A stretch of 64,000 nt of DNA from Anthoceros angustus (lineage: Eukaryota > Streptophyta > Anthocerotopsida > Anthocerotales > Anthocerotaceae). The DNA lies in contig VJWM01000203.1 of assembly GCA_010909165.1 (NCBI GenBank), positions 1 to 64,000 of the forward strand, in the 5' to 3' direction. Made by a program: the position numbers and the translations under genes. Below are positions 22,385 to 32,689 of the stretch, in pieces (positions within the stretch are counted from its first letter, which is position 1; each line of letters starts with the position of its first letter). The notes beneath the pieces were generated by a model that saw nothing but the letters and a program-made list of their open reading frames with translations, ran no database searches and was not told the DNA's origin.

Positions 22385-22910
22385 CCCTAGGCTTGGATTT
22401 TCAAGTTCATGAAGGATTTTGCCAAGAAGGCAGCCTTGTTGACGCAGTTGACCAAGAAGGACATGCCCTTCAAATGGACATAGCCAAGGCAAGAAGCCTT
22501 TCAGCAGTTGAAGGATAGTTTGGTGAGCGCACCGACGCTACAAACACCAGATTGGGAAAAACCGTTCCACGTGTACGTAGATGTGTGTGCTTGCGCTATT
22601 GGGACTATCTTAAGCCAGAAGGACGAGAAGAAGCGGGATCATCCAATTTTCTATGATGGTAGGCAACTTACGGATGCTGAGAGAAATTATACAACCACTG
22701 AGAGGGAAGGTCTTAGCATCATATACTCTTGTAAGAAGTTTAGACACTACTTGCTTGCTTGGAAGGTGACGTTCCATGTAAACCATTTTGCGTTAAAGTA
22801 CCTTGTGAACAAGCCATATTTATCATGAAGGATTGTTAGGTGGGTCGTGTTGCTGCAAGAGTTTGATTTTGATGTGGAAACCATGCTAGGGAAGCAACAT
22901 ATGAGCCACC
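22385..22910 (+). pseudogene. Gypsy RNase H copy 2 (truncated duplicate)
   Basis: This repeats the 20.70-21.20 kb domain: FMKDFAKKAALL-type sequence in a shifted frame near 22.41 kb, then DSLVSAPTL, FHVYVDVCACAIGTILSQKD, YTTTEREGLSIIYSCKKFRH and NHFALKYLVNKP. A TGA follows LVNKPYLS (22826-22828). The amino-acid differences from copy 1 (for example Ile-Gly for Ile-Trp) show two related elements rather than a simple assembly repeat. Confidence 0.8.
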
Positions 22911-22959
22911 TCTCCTTCCTTCAAATTGCGATCTCTTCGCCGTTTCTCTACCTCCTTCT

Positions 22960-23275
22960 GCCAACGTTGTGGCCTCCACATGCAGCCCTTCTGACTGCTC
23001 ACCCTTAAAGAGCATACCTTGCTCCTCCTTGCACCCATGCTGCTGCTCTTTTACTTCACCTCAAACTCCTAGATCGTCCTCCTGCAGCAAATCCTGCACA
23101 AAACCTCTTCCACAGACTATTTGGTCCTTCTGCTTGCAACACCTCTTGCTGCACAGCCTCAATCAAATTTGTACTTTGCTCATGATCCTCTCCCCCTAAC
23201 CGCGCTACTGCTACCAGCTCCTCGTTGGAAAATGGGTCATCAGTGGCCACAATCCATTTTCCAGTTTTCAGACGG
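22960..23275 (-). pseudogene. Antisense copy of the post-RNase H linker
   Basis: On the minus strand a frame reads ATDDPFSNEELVAVARLGGE. This matches the ATDDRFPDEELVATTRVDEG linker that follows RNase H copy 1 on the plus strand at about 21.25-21.31 kb. A related Gypsy piece is therefore present here in inverted orientation. Confidence 0.65.
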
Positions 23276-24025
23276 GAAACAAAATCGGCATTGTGTGCCT
23301 CATGAGGAGGTGTGTGTGCTGGAGTCTAGGAGCGGAGGTAGCTCAGCATTGACGGTGTATATGGAGAAGGATTGTGGAGAAACCACACCTCAAAGAGTGC
23401 TTGCAGTGGAGCTGCATGAAAGAACGTCAGCGGTCGGTCGGCATTGGTTGCCGTGAAAACGCAGAATGTGAGGAGATCGCGCTGAGCGTGCAGGGCTAGT
23501 CATGAGACTAGGGAGCATAGAGATGAAGAGGCAGCGATGGCGCCGAGATGAGTAGGTTGATGGCACACGCGCGAGGTGCCCGACACGTCGGACAGGAAGG
23601 AGTTTTGCAAGCCAAGTTGATGTGGCCACAATCCATTTTCCAGTTTTCAGACGGGAAACAAAATCGGCATTGTGTGCCTCATGAGGAGGTGTGTGTGCTG
23701 GAGTCTAGGAGCGGAGGTAGCTCAGCATTGACGGTGTATATGGAGAAGGATTGTGGAGAAACCACACCTCAAAGAGTGCTTGCAGTGGAGCTGCATGAAA
23801 GAACGTCGACAGGTCCACGGTCGACTGCATAAGTGGTTGCCAGGAAAACGCAGCAATGTGAGGAGATCGCTGCTAGAGCGCGGTCTGGGGCTAGTCATGA
23901 GACTAGGGAGCATAGAGATGAAGAGGCAGCGATGGCGCCGAGAGATGAGTAGGTTGATGGCCTGCACGCATGGGTGCCAGCAACGTCGACGCTGCAGGAA
24001 GGGACTGGTTTTGCAAGCCAAGTTG
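23244..24025 (+). repeat. Tandem duplication of about 0.39 kb
   Basis: Two direct copies (23244-23622 and 23623-24025) start TGGCCACAATCCATTTTCCA and end TTTTGCAAGCCAAGTTGA. About 180 bp at the start are identical. The rest differs by clusters of small indels at CAG/CTG-containing words, making copy 1 24 bp shorter. Confidence 0.85.
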
Positions 24026-24128
24026 AGGCCGAGGCTGTGGCCATAGCACCGACATCCCTTAGTGGGCAAACTAGAGGGGGACGGCGAGGTGCACATGGGA
24101 AGAGGAGGTCAGAGCGTGAAGGACTCCC

Positions 24129-25073
24129 ATGTCCACGGTATTTGCTAAGCAATGGCGAAGATTCTTAGAGCACGGGATCATGCCTGATGGTTTGTCAAGG
24201 GAAGGGCGTGCTGTTTTTCTTCACAAAACTGCGCCTTATTGTCTAAGAGATGGGGTCTTATACAAGCTTAGTCCGGATGGGAAGATCCGACGTTTTTTGG
24301 AAGAGAAGGAAGCTACTCTCGTCATAGAAGCTTTGCATGCAGAAGAGGCCAGAGGCCATTATTCGGTACAAATTACGATGAAGAAGATCATAGATGCAGG
24401 CTTTTGGTGGGCCACGATGCAGCCCTGGGATGTGTGGGATTTTATTCGGAGGTGTGATGCATGCCAACAGGTTGGGAGGTCAACTTTGTCAACACAATGG
24501 CCTCTTACTTATATCCTACCTTTGGCACCTTTTGAGAAGTGGGGCATAGACTTTGTGGGTCCCATAAGGCCACCCACAAAATGGACAAGGAAGCAATATA
24601 TTTTGGTAGATACGGACTACTGCACAAAAATGGCAGAGGCCGAAGCAACAAGGAAGAATGATGCACCAATAGTGGCAAAGTTTCTCTTTGAGAACATCAT
24701 AACTCAGTATGGGTGTCCTTTGGAGCTGGTCAGCAATAGGGGAACTCATTTTCTCAACTCAGTGATAAAGTCTCTTACCTCCTACTTCAATATCCGGCAT
24801 CGAAAGACAACTCCTTACAATCCCAAGGCAAATGGTTTGACGGAGAAGACGAATGGTTTGTCGTGTACAATCTTGTCCAAGGTAACTGTCACTCATATGT
24901 ATGATTGGGACACCAAATTGCATTTAGCTTTGTGGGCTTACAGGACAGTAGAGAAGGTGACCACCAAGAAGACTCCCTATTATTTAACGTATGTAGAAGA
25001 GGGGCCTGATGTCGGGCTGTTCGTATCCTCCCCCTTCGAATTTCCCTTGAAGTCAAACCTCAACTCCTCATGA
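24129..25073 (+). pseudogene. Gypsy-1 integrase (open 314-codon frame, catalytic Asp lost)
   Basis: One long frame carries a GHYSVQITMKKI zinc-binding lead, CDACQQVG, and the core with FEKWGIDFVGPI (first Asp). The second catalytic position reads LVSNRGTHFLNS, where the usual Asp of SDRG is Asn. The Glu (NGLTEKTNG) and ALWAYRT follow. The Asp-to-Asn change should abolish strand transfer even though the frame is open. It ends TGA at 25071-25073, 90 bp before Copia-2. The C-terminal tail continues beyond Copia-2 at 34,660. Upstream it is separated from RNase H by 1.2 kb of duplicated DNA. Confidence 0.85.
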
Positions 25074-25159
25074 GTTTCTGGATGCACAATCTTAACAGCT
25101 CTATTGATCCTATGCTGACTTGTAATATATGGAGGAAGTCGACCACCACATGGTGTTTG

Positions 25160-25164
25160 ACCTG
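25160..25164 (+). other. Copia-2 target-site duplication, left copy (ACCTG)
   Basis: ACCTG directly precedes the 5' LTR and is repeated at 34655-34659 after the 3' LTR. This defines the ends of Copia-2. Confidence 0.85.
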
Positions 25165-25405
25165 TAATGGAATATAGCTTATTTTGGAATAGATATGTGT
25201 TAAAACATAATGGTGGTTTCAGTTACAATTAAATTAGGTTTAGTTTTATTATTCGTTAATTAATAACCGTCAAGAACCGTTTTTGTATAAGACCCTTTCT
25301 TTGTGTGTAATTTGTATCATCTTTCGATTCCAACTTGCTCTTGTCCCTCTTGCTTACCTCTTGCACGATCTTCATACATGCGATCCTAGGCTACCAACTT
25401 CTTTA
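25165..25405 (+). repeat. Copia-2 5' LTR
   Basis: 241 bp, starting TAATGGAATATAGC and ending CCAACTTCTTTA. It is identical to 34414-34654 except for two substitutions (GTGG/GTGA and CAAGAA/CAATAA). A TATAAG element near 25287-25292 is a plausible TATA box for the element transcript. Confidence 0.9.
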
Positions 25406-25418
25406 TGGTATCAGAGCC
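25406..25418 (+). other. Copia-2 primer-binding site
   Basis: TGGTATCAGAGCC directly follows the LTR and is complementary to the 3' end of initiator methionine tRNA. Confidence 0.9.
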
Positions 25419-26190
25419 TTGATTCTGCTCATACCCCATGTAGCTAATCCTCATGGGGTAGCTATGCTTCTTTTTAAAAAAAAAAATGGAAGAGGGGAAC
25501 ACATCCCACTTGCCTTCAACGAGGCAAAATAGCAAGTAAGGAAGCATATCGGATACTTCACGGAAAAATGTAGCAGATGCATCACGGCATCCTTTCCTCA
25601 AAAGTAATCGAAAGGATTGAACCCCATACCAATCCAGGTGCACGACTGCTGCGGGCTCCGGGATTTTAAGCAAAGGCCCGAAGAAAACATGCACGAAGTA
25701 CCCAAGATGACTGCATCCTTGCCCGTGATCCGCCGCGCCCAACCAACTCCGATGGAATTCTGGAATTCTGCCACAACTCGTAGATGATGCTGGCCGATTA
25801 TAGTCGCGATGTGGGGGCGAATCAGGTGCGCGGCGCAGGGATCAAAATTGTTGAGTAGCGGGTGCAAATTGAGGCGCCACAGACATTGAGGCGCAAGCAC
25901 GCCGCGAAGCGGGCGCGTGCGTTGCTGCCGCTGACGGCGTGCAGCTTCCGGGTTACCACAGCGGCCGCTGACGGCGTGGCCGCATTACGCGGCCGCGCCC
26001 CGATCGCCGTTCATTTCTAAAAGGATTTCATTCCTGACCGAGGCACCACACCAGACGGGAGTCGAACCCGGGCGACTCGAGTTGAAGTCACAGTTACTAT
26101 AAACTATACCAAGGCAGCTTCTTATATCACTATTGCTTTTAGTTAATTTATCTACACTACCTTAGATCCTTTACATCCTCATTAGTTGTA
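25419..26190 (+). other. Copia-2 leader with GC-rich insert
   Basis: The leader holds an ACCCCATG/CATGGGGT hairpin (about 25433-25459) and a run of 11 A (about 25476-25486). A GC-rich block at about 25.78-26.02 kb contains several GCGGCCGC words. Near 26.05-26.13 kb the minus strand has a perfect RNA polymerase III B-box-like GGTTCGACTCC, but no foldable tRNA. No gene is seen. Confidence 0.5.
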
Positions 26191-26197
26191 ATATGCT

Positions 26198-27310
26198 TTG
26201 GTACTAATCATTATTTTTATGTATTTTGATCTCAATGATGATAGTGATGACAGTGAAGCATTCAATACATTTTTTGGCAATTTATTTGAAACTTTAGAGA
26301 TAGAAACTAATGATGACAGTGAAGCATTCAATACATTTTTTGGCAATTTATTTGAAACTTTAGAGATAGAAACTCCTGTAGAGTATTCTATATGGGATTT
26401 TTCTCCACAAGCTGTACAATATAGATTAAACATGTCGGGATCTTCTTCTTTGCCTCCCGCTTTTCTCACTCCTCTTAGGATAGAATTCAAGGATAGAGAT
26501 AGATTTAATGGGACAGATTACACTATATGGGCAATGCGGGTGTCACAAATTTTAGAAGAAAATTAATTGATGGGGGTTGTAGACGGGTCTGAACCTGCTC
26601 CTGCTTCAGGAGCCGCCCCTGATCTCATTTTGGAATGGCAACGGAAGGATCGGCGTGCAAGAACTATTATTATTTCTGCTCTAGATCGGAATATGATGAC
26701 ACATACGTTGGGTGCTGCCACTTCAAGTGATGTGTGGAATAACTTTAAGATGATTTATAAGGATAGGAGCTCAGCCTCCCTAGTACAAGCCTTCAGGGAA
26801 TTTTTTAGTCTTCGTATGAAAGACAATGAGACTGTGGAGTCTTATATCAATAGGTTTCGCACTTGTCGTGCTAACCTTGCATATTGTGGAACAGATTTAA
26901 GTGAAGTTCAGGCTGCTGTCAGCCGCATACTTGCAACCTTACCTGAAGCATATCAATCTTTTGTAAGCGCACAGAGTGCCATGATAAGAACAGTAGGTCA
27001 ATCAACAGTTGCAGGTGCAACTCCTGCTATTACACTCCAGGAGGTGTTTGGAGCTCTTCTAGTAGAGGAGAGGACTCGTGGACTTAATAAAATGAAGGCC
27101 AGCTCAAGTGGTCAATCAAACTCAAGAATTTTGTTCACTTCTCGAGGCAGAGGGGGCTTTCGAGGACGTGGCAGGGGACGTGGCTTCCCCAACCAAAATT
27201 TTCAGCGTTCCACATATAATCCACAGCAGCACCAAAGCAGAAATATGACCTGCTATTGGTGCAAAATATCCGGCCATATTGAGAAGGATTGCCGGAAGAA
27301 AGGCCGGTGA
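26198..27310 (+). pseudogene. Copia-2 gag with one premature stop
   Basis: The capsid gene. The frame starts upstream, with a likely gag ATG at 26432 (MSGSSSLPPAF). It reads IEFKDRDRFNGTDYTIWAMR and then hits TAA at 26564-26566. The same frame continues for 247 codons from 26567: SDVWNNFKMIY, the conserved UBN2 region LVQAFREFFSLRMKD, YINRF and LPEAYQSFV. It ends with an RGRGG-rich basic patch and a CCHC zinc knuckle (CYWCKISGHIEKDC, 27251-27292). Only the single TAA breaks it. The protease follows in another frame. Confidence 0.85.
26246..26377 (+). repeat. In-frame 66-bp tandem duplication
   Basis: Two perfect copies with a 66-bp period encode a repeated 22-residue acidic unit (NDDSEAFNTFFGNLFETLEI plus two residues) upstream of gag, in the same frame as the ATG at 26432. 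Confidence 0.85.
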
Positions 27311-27404
27311 GCCTCGACGAGATACAAGTCTCCCTGAATCTAATGTCACAACAACAAAAGCTAAGTCACCCACAATCTTAGTTGTTTGTCTTTCTTCTGT
27401 CCAT

Positions 27405-27497
27405 TCTCAAGTAGAAACTTGGTTTTTAGATTCTGGAGCCACTAGTCATATTTGTTTTGACAGACACTCATTTAAAACTTTCTCACCCAACAGTGTT
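27405..27497 (+). pseudogene. Copia-2 protease, first part
   Basis: ETWFLDSGATSHICFDRHSF (about 27413-27472) is the Copia aspartic protease active-site region with the Asp-Ser-Gly triad. It is cut at 27497 by the 3.6-kb insert. The rest resumes at about 31,103. Confidence 0.8.
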
Positions 27498-27514
27498 TCT
27501 CAGCATAGGGGTTT

Positions 27515-30474
27515 GTCTCAAAACCCCATTTTGGCCCCAACCATCCAGAATGCACATGTCTCATTCCACTGTTTTCAGTGATTTGCGAACCCACAGCCCA
27601 TGCATCCGAGCCCAAGGAAGACCTAATGTGCCCACCGTCCGCACAAATGATGGACACACCTTTGTACCAAGTGGCGGATGATCGACTTATGCTCCAAAGA
27701 GGGAGTGCACCGAACGTCCGCGACTTATACTCCAAAGAGGTGCAATACACCGGGTTTGGAGAGGGTTGCGTCAATACTTGTGTAGGCAAGCACTTTCGCC
27801 TGCTTGTTGTGCACACTTGCCACCGCACCAACACTCACATCAATTCTCTTTTCAAACCCCGTGATTCGAGCAATCCTGCACGGCATACCTCCCGACCGCC
27901 CCTCCGCCGGAGATAAGCCGCACTTAGATCTCGCAGATTCCTCAGCAGAATTGGACAAGGTAAAGGATGGTGAGGCCTCCTCAACCGCTCTTGATCAAAC
28001 TCTTCATAGCTTACATTTCTTCTTGTCAAGTCCGCATCGCTTTCAACCTTAATCTATCCATGGGTGGCACATGGAGCAAGTCGATCTTAAATTCAAAATC
28101 TCCGGCGAAGCTTGGCCATAGTTCGTCTCGAACACCCGCACACCGGTGGGGGCCTGGTATAGACAGTCCTCCTTCGAGCCTCACCGAAATACTCACCATT
28201 TGGTCAAAACCCCACGGCGACTAGCCCTCTTTCTTCAGATACTGGCTCTCACTAGGGCTCGCAGGGCTGCAATGCTTATGCTTGTGTTCGATCGCATCCG
28301 ATGTGCTTTCATTACTCAAGGAAAAATCATCTATTCTATTTATTTTCTTGCTTCTCGCAAAACATTGTGAAACATTGTCGTCTTCAAAAGGTTGGCCATT
28401 AGAAACCACCATCATACATGTCGAATTTTGGAAAATGTAGCTCATCTAGAAACCAAGGCCTATGCATCTATACGCATCAAACTCGAATGAGCGGACATTT
28501 GGCGCACCAATCAAAGAGATCCATGCAAGTCATGGGGCACATAGAGTAAGGCCAAAAGGTTTTACATGTTGTATACAAAGCGAATGTGGGAATATAACAT
28601 CAACCAACAAATGATTTTCAAAAATAATATTCATGACTTTACGCCTAGATACCGGATGATTTACAAATTTTTCAAACCACTAAAATCAACACTCCATCCT
28701 AGTATTGATACGCCTCTAGGTTGCTTAAGAGTGGAGTTGTTACAAAGTTTTCAAAGCGCCAAAACAAGCAAGCCATCCTAGCACTAATCGACCCAAGAGT
28801 GCATAACCGGAAGTTCTAAAAGCACCAAAGTCAAGCACCCCATCCTAATCGATCCGACCCAGTGCTTAACCTTGGAGTTCTTACACCATTGAGTCTATGC
28901 ACCTATCCCGAGCGATGTTTTAAGAAGACAAACAATAAATATAGATGTCGGACGTCGTCCACTCCACCATTTCCATCTCGCCGACGCCCACAAGATTGGG
29001 GTCTCAAAACCCCATTTTGGCCTAACCATCCGAATGCACATGTCTCATTCCCTTGTTTTGGTGATTTGCGAACCCACCCATGCATCCGAGCCCAAGGAAG
29101 ACCTAATGTGCCGTCACAAATGATGGACACACCTTTGTACCAAGTGGCGGATGATCGGCGACTTATGCTCAAAATGGATTGCCGACGTTGGCCTTATACT
29201 CCAAAGAGGTGCAATACACGGGTTTGGAGAGGGTTGCGTCAATACTTGTGTAGGCAAGCACTTTCGTTCAAGTTGCTTGTGCACACTTGCCAACACTCAC
29301 ATCAATTCTCTTTTCAAACCCCGTGATTGAGCAATCCCAGACGGCATACCTCGACTGGCCCCTCCGTGTCGATAAGCCGCACTTAGATCTGCGGCATTGG
29401 GCAGGAATTGGACAAGGTAAAGGATGGTGAGGCCTCCTCAACCGTTCTTGATCAAACTCTTCATAGCTTACATTTCTTCTTGTCAAGTCCGCTTTCAACC
29501 TTAATCTATCCATGGGTGGCACATGGAGCAAGTCGGATCTTAAATTCAAAATCTCTGGCGAAGCTTGGCTATAGTCTCTCGAACACCTAGTGCGCCCACA
29601 TGTAGTGGGCGTCACGGTGGGTATAGACAGGTCCTCCTTGAGCCTCACGAAATACTCAGCCATTTGGTCAAAACCCCACGGCGACTAGCCCTCTTTCTTG
29701 AGATACTCTGGCTCTCACTAGGGCTCGCGGTGGCGAGATGCTCTCTTATGCTTGTGTTCGATCGCATCCGGCTTTCATTACTCAAGGAAAAATCATCTAT
29801 TCTATTTATTTTCTTGCTTCTCTCGCAAAACATTGTGAAACATTGTCGTCTTCAAAAGGTTGGCCATTAGAAACCACCATCATACATGTCGAATTTTGGA
29901 AAATGTAGCTCATCTAGAAACCAAGGCCTATGCATCTATCGTGCATCAAACTCGAATGAGCGGACATTTGGCGCACCAATCAAAGAGATCCATGCAAGTC
30001 ATCGGAAGGGCACATAGAGTAAGGCCAAAAGGTTTTACATGTTGTATACAAAGCGAATGTGGGAATATAACATCAACCAACAAATGATTTTCAAAAATAA
30101 TATTCATGACTTTACGCCTAGATACCGGGATGATTTACAAATTTTTCAAACCACTAAAAATCAACACTCCATCCTAGTATTGATACGCCTCTAGGTTGCT
30201 TAAGAGTGGAGTTGTTACAAAGTTTTCAAAGCGCCAAAACAAGCAAGCCATCCTAGCACTAATCGACCCAAGAGTGCATAACCGGAAGTTCTAAAAGCAC
30301 CAAAGTCAAGCACCCCATCCTAATCGATCCGACCCAGTGCTTAACCTTGGAGTTCTTACACCATTGAGTCTATGCACCTATCCCGAGCGATGTTTTAAGA
30401 AGACAAACAATAAATATAGATGTCGGACGTCGTCCACTCCACCATTTCCATCTCGCCGACGCCCACAAGATTGG
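27515..30474 (+). repeat. 1.48-kb direct tandem duplication inside the insert
   Basis: Unit 1 is 27515-29000 and unit 2 is 29001-30474. Both start GTCTCAAAACCCCATTTTGG, and the same word GTCTCAAAA follows at 30475. The units are near-identical in AT-rich parts (for example 28.55-28.95 versus 30.03-30.43 kb) and differ by small indels at GC/CAG/CTG words and homopolymers. Minus-strand frames (for example RRNVSYEEFDQERLRRPHHP, present in both) are conserved between units but unrecognised. Confidence 0.85.
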
Positions 30475-30482
30475 GGTCTCAA

Positions 30483-30790
30483 AATGCGCCGGACGTCCGC
30501 GCAGCGCAGGCAGGCGCTACGCGCCAATGTGCCGAACGTCCGCATTGTTCCAATTCCTTCTATGTTTTTCACTCTAACAATGGAGATCCTGTGGTTGTGT
30601 ACTCACGGTGCAGACGTCCGGCTACTTTTAGAGTCGTAGTTTGGTCCTCTCGAGATGGCCATGATCAGGCTATCGGTTAATGTTCTCTCACAATTGCGCC
30701 GGACGTCCGGCGCAGTTGCTTCTTTTCGGCTTGCGAATTGCTACTTTTGCGTGTTGGTTGCGCCGGACGTCCGGCGCAGTTTGGCTTGCT
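30483..30790. repeat. Palindrome cluster around TGCGCCGGACGTCCGGCGCA
   Basis: The 20-nt perfect palindrome occurs at 30695-30714 and again at 30759-30778, 64 bp apart. The first copy extends to a 28-nt imperfect palindrome (30691-30718). Related half-sites are at about 30484 and 30534 (GAACGTCCG). It could form a hairpin or be a binding site for a dimeric protein. Confidence 0.8.
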
Positions 30791-31102
30791 GGACTAGTTT
30801 TGTTTGGTTTGCCTACTGTTCACCCTGCTAGGAAGTACTATCGCCTGCGAAAGAGGTGTTTAGGATTCCTAGCACCTGTTAAAAATCCTTGAAATCCCTT
30901 CCTTGTGAAGGTGAAATCCGCGAACCTTCTTCGGCTTAAACCCTGTTAGCGTAAGTATTCACGAGAAAATAACATGGTCAATGTCTTTCAGTACATGTCT
31001 AAAGAGTGGTTTTGCTAAAGATGATGCATTTTGGCCTGCTGGGGTCATTTTTGGTCTTTAGGGACCCAAACCCTTTAATGGAGAATAACCCCTATGCTGA
31101 GA

Positions 31103-31560
31103 GACGCTGTTACCCACATATGATGCCAATCGGTTTGTGCTTTTGGGTGATGATAGTGGCTTTCCATCAAAGGCTTGGGCTCGGTGGTCATCTGACTCCC
31201 AGAGTCTTCACTTATACTTTTGCGTTTATTTGTCCTTCTATGACCAAAATTTGATGTTAGTGATTAAGTTGTCACAACAACACTCTTGCCGAGTCTGGTT
31301 TGATCAACTGTTGCATCAACGCATGTTTCATCAAGTCAGGACCTTTTCATAGGCACCCCTTTTCATGATTTGTATTTATTAGATGTCAAATCGATAGTGC
31401 AACCTCAACCCACTCAGTTTGTTAATGCCATTCAAAGACAAGCTTCAATGCAACTTTGGCATTGTCGCCTTGCCCACGCCAATTTTCAACGCCTAGCATC
31501 TCTAACAAAGGGTGATAGTTTTGAGATCCACTTACCTATCTCCCTTCGTCACCCTTTGTG
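31103..31560 (+). pseudogene. Copia-2 protease end and GAG-pre-integrase
   Basis: After the insert, broken frames give LGDDSGFPSKAWARW-type protease C-terminus (about 31143-31190), a piece near 31.24 kb like PSMTKNLMLVIKLSQQ, and the GAG-pre-integrase domain (LYLLDVKSIV, then MQLWHCRLAHANFQRLASLT at about 31449-31508). Confidence 0.65.
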
Positions 31561-32425
31561 ACGCCGCCTTAGTAAAGCCTTTTCTAAGCCATATACGGAT
31601 CTCCACTCAACAAGGGCCCTTGCCCTTTTGGATACTATTCATAGTGACATTTGTGGCCCTATGTCCACCAGCTCATTTGGAGGAGCTGTTATTTATTACA
31701 TTCATAGATGAATGGAGCCGCTATTGTATTGTTTATGTGTTAAGACATAAAAGCGAGGCTCTTATGTGTTTTCAAACCTATGTGCTTTGCAACCCAGCAG
31801 TCACAAGGTTAAAATTTTACGGAGTGACAATGGTGGCGAGTACATCAGCCATGCTTTTCAGAACTTTTGCTCTTCGGAAGGGATCCATCACCACTCACCG
31901 TGCCGTATACTCCCGCCGTAACTCTTGCCGAGAGGAAAACCGGACACTCAAGAGGCTACTTTGGCATCTCTCACTTTTGCTAGTCTCTCGTGGATATTAA
32001 GCGTTGATGGCGCTAACTATGTTCTCAACCGACTACCTTCTAAGGAGCTTGGTTTGACTACTCCTTATGAGAGATGGAGGACACAAGCCCGCATTGGGCA
32101 CTACGATATTGGATCACCGCTTATGCTTATGTATGCTGTAGCTACTCGTCATAAGATGGACTTGAAGGCTATTCGCAGGATTTTTGTGGGCTACTCCGAC
32201 GATGTGAAGGGTTACAAGTTATTTGATCCCTCTACACGCCAGGTGACCATCTCACGCAGTGTGGTTTTTAACGAAGATATTTTGCTTCGTCAACATGCTG
32301 CTCAGCTCACTCCTGGAGCAACTATGCCTCTTGCATCTATATCTGGTGTTCCAGACCCACCTCTCGAATTTGCATTTGATGATTCTTCTGTTGCTGATTT
32401 TGAGGATGACTCCTCTTTGGCTTAG
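31561..32425 (+). pseudogene. Copia-2 integrase, frameshifted
   Basis: Pieces include TIHSDICGPM (about 31637-31666, first catalytic Asp) and a degraded centre near 31.8 kb. The open frame at 31925-32425 is the integrase C-terminus (YVLNRLPSKELGLTTPYERW, RRIFVGYSDDVKGYKLFDPS, SRSVVFNEDIL). The central acidic residues cannot be read in one frame. The variable acidic segment before reverse transcriptase follows. Confidence 0.65.
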
Positions 32426-32689
32426 AGGGGCTATAACCCTCTCCAATCACCCTGTAGCTCCAACTCCCATTGTTGCGATGATGATCACCCGCTCTTCCAG
32501 GTGGATGACACTATTGTACTTGAACCGCAAGAAGAAGTTAATGAAGCCAATGAAGAGCCTCCTCAAGTCCTACGCTCTACCAGACCGCCCTCCAAGGTCG
32601 AGTGGAAAGAGCCTCCATATGTTGCAGTATTGTCAGAGGAACCATTTTTCCACCTCCACGTTTTAGTGTTGTAGACTCATTAGGTGAAC

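Larger units (their letters stand above)
27498..31102. mobile_element. 3.6-kb insert with 16-bp terminal inverted repeats
   Basis: The ends are TCTCAGCATAGGGGTT (27498-27513) and its exact reverse complement (31087-31102). Flanks AACAGTGTT and GACGCTGTT agree at six of nine positions, like a degraded 9-bp target duplication of the Mutator-like type. It interrupts the Copia-2 protease, whose sequence resumes right after the insert. Inside are a 1.48-kb tandem duplication and a palindrome-rich stretch. No transposase is recognised, so it would be non-autonomous. The class assignment is inference. Confidence 0.65.

Noticed and set aside
26040-26130. tRNA gene on the minus strand (GGTTCGACTCC box and a CGGG/CCCG stem)
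   Set aside because: The B-box word is perfect, but the 5' and 3' ends cannot form an acceptor stem and the anticodon stem gives an 8-nt loop. It is at best a degenerate tRNA-like or SINE-like piece.
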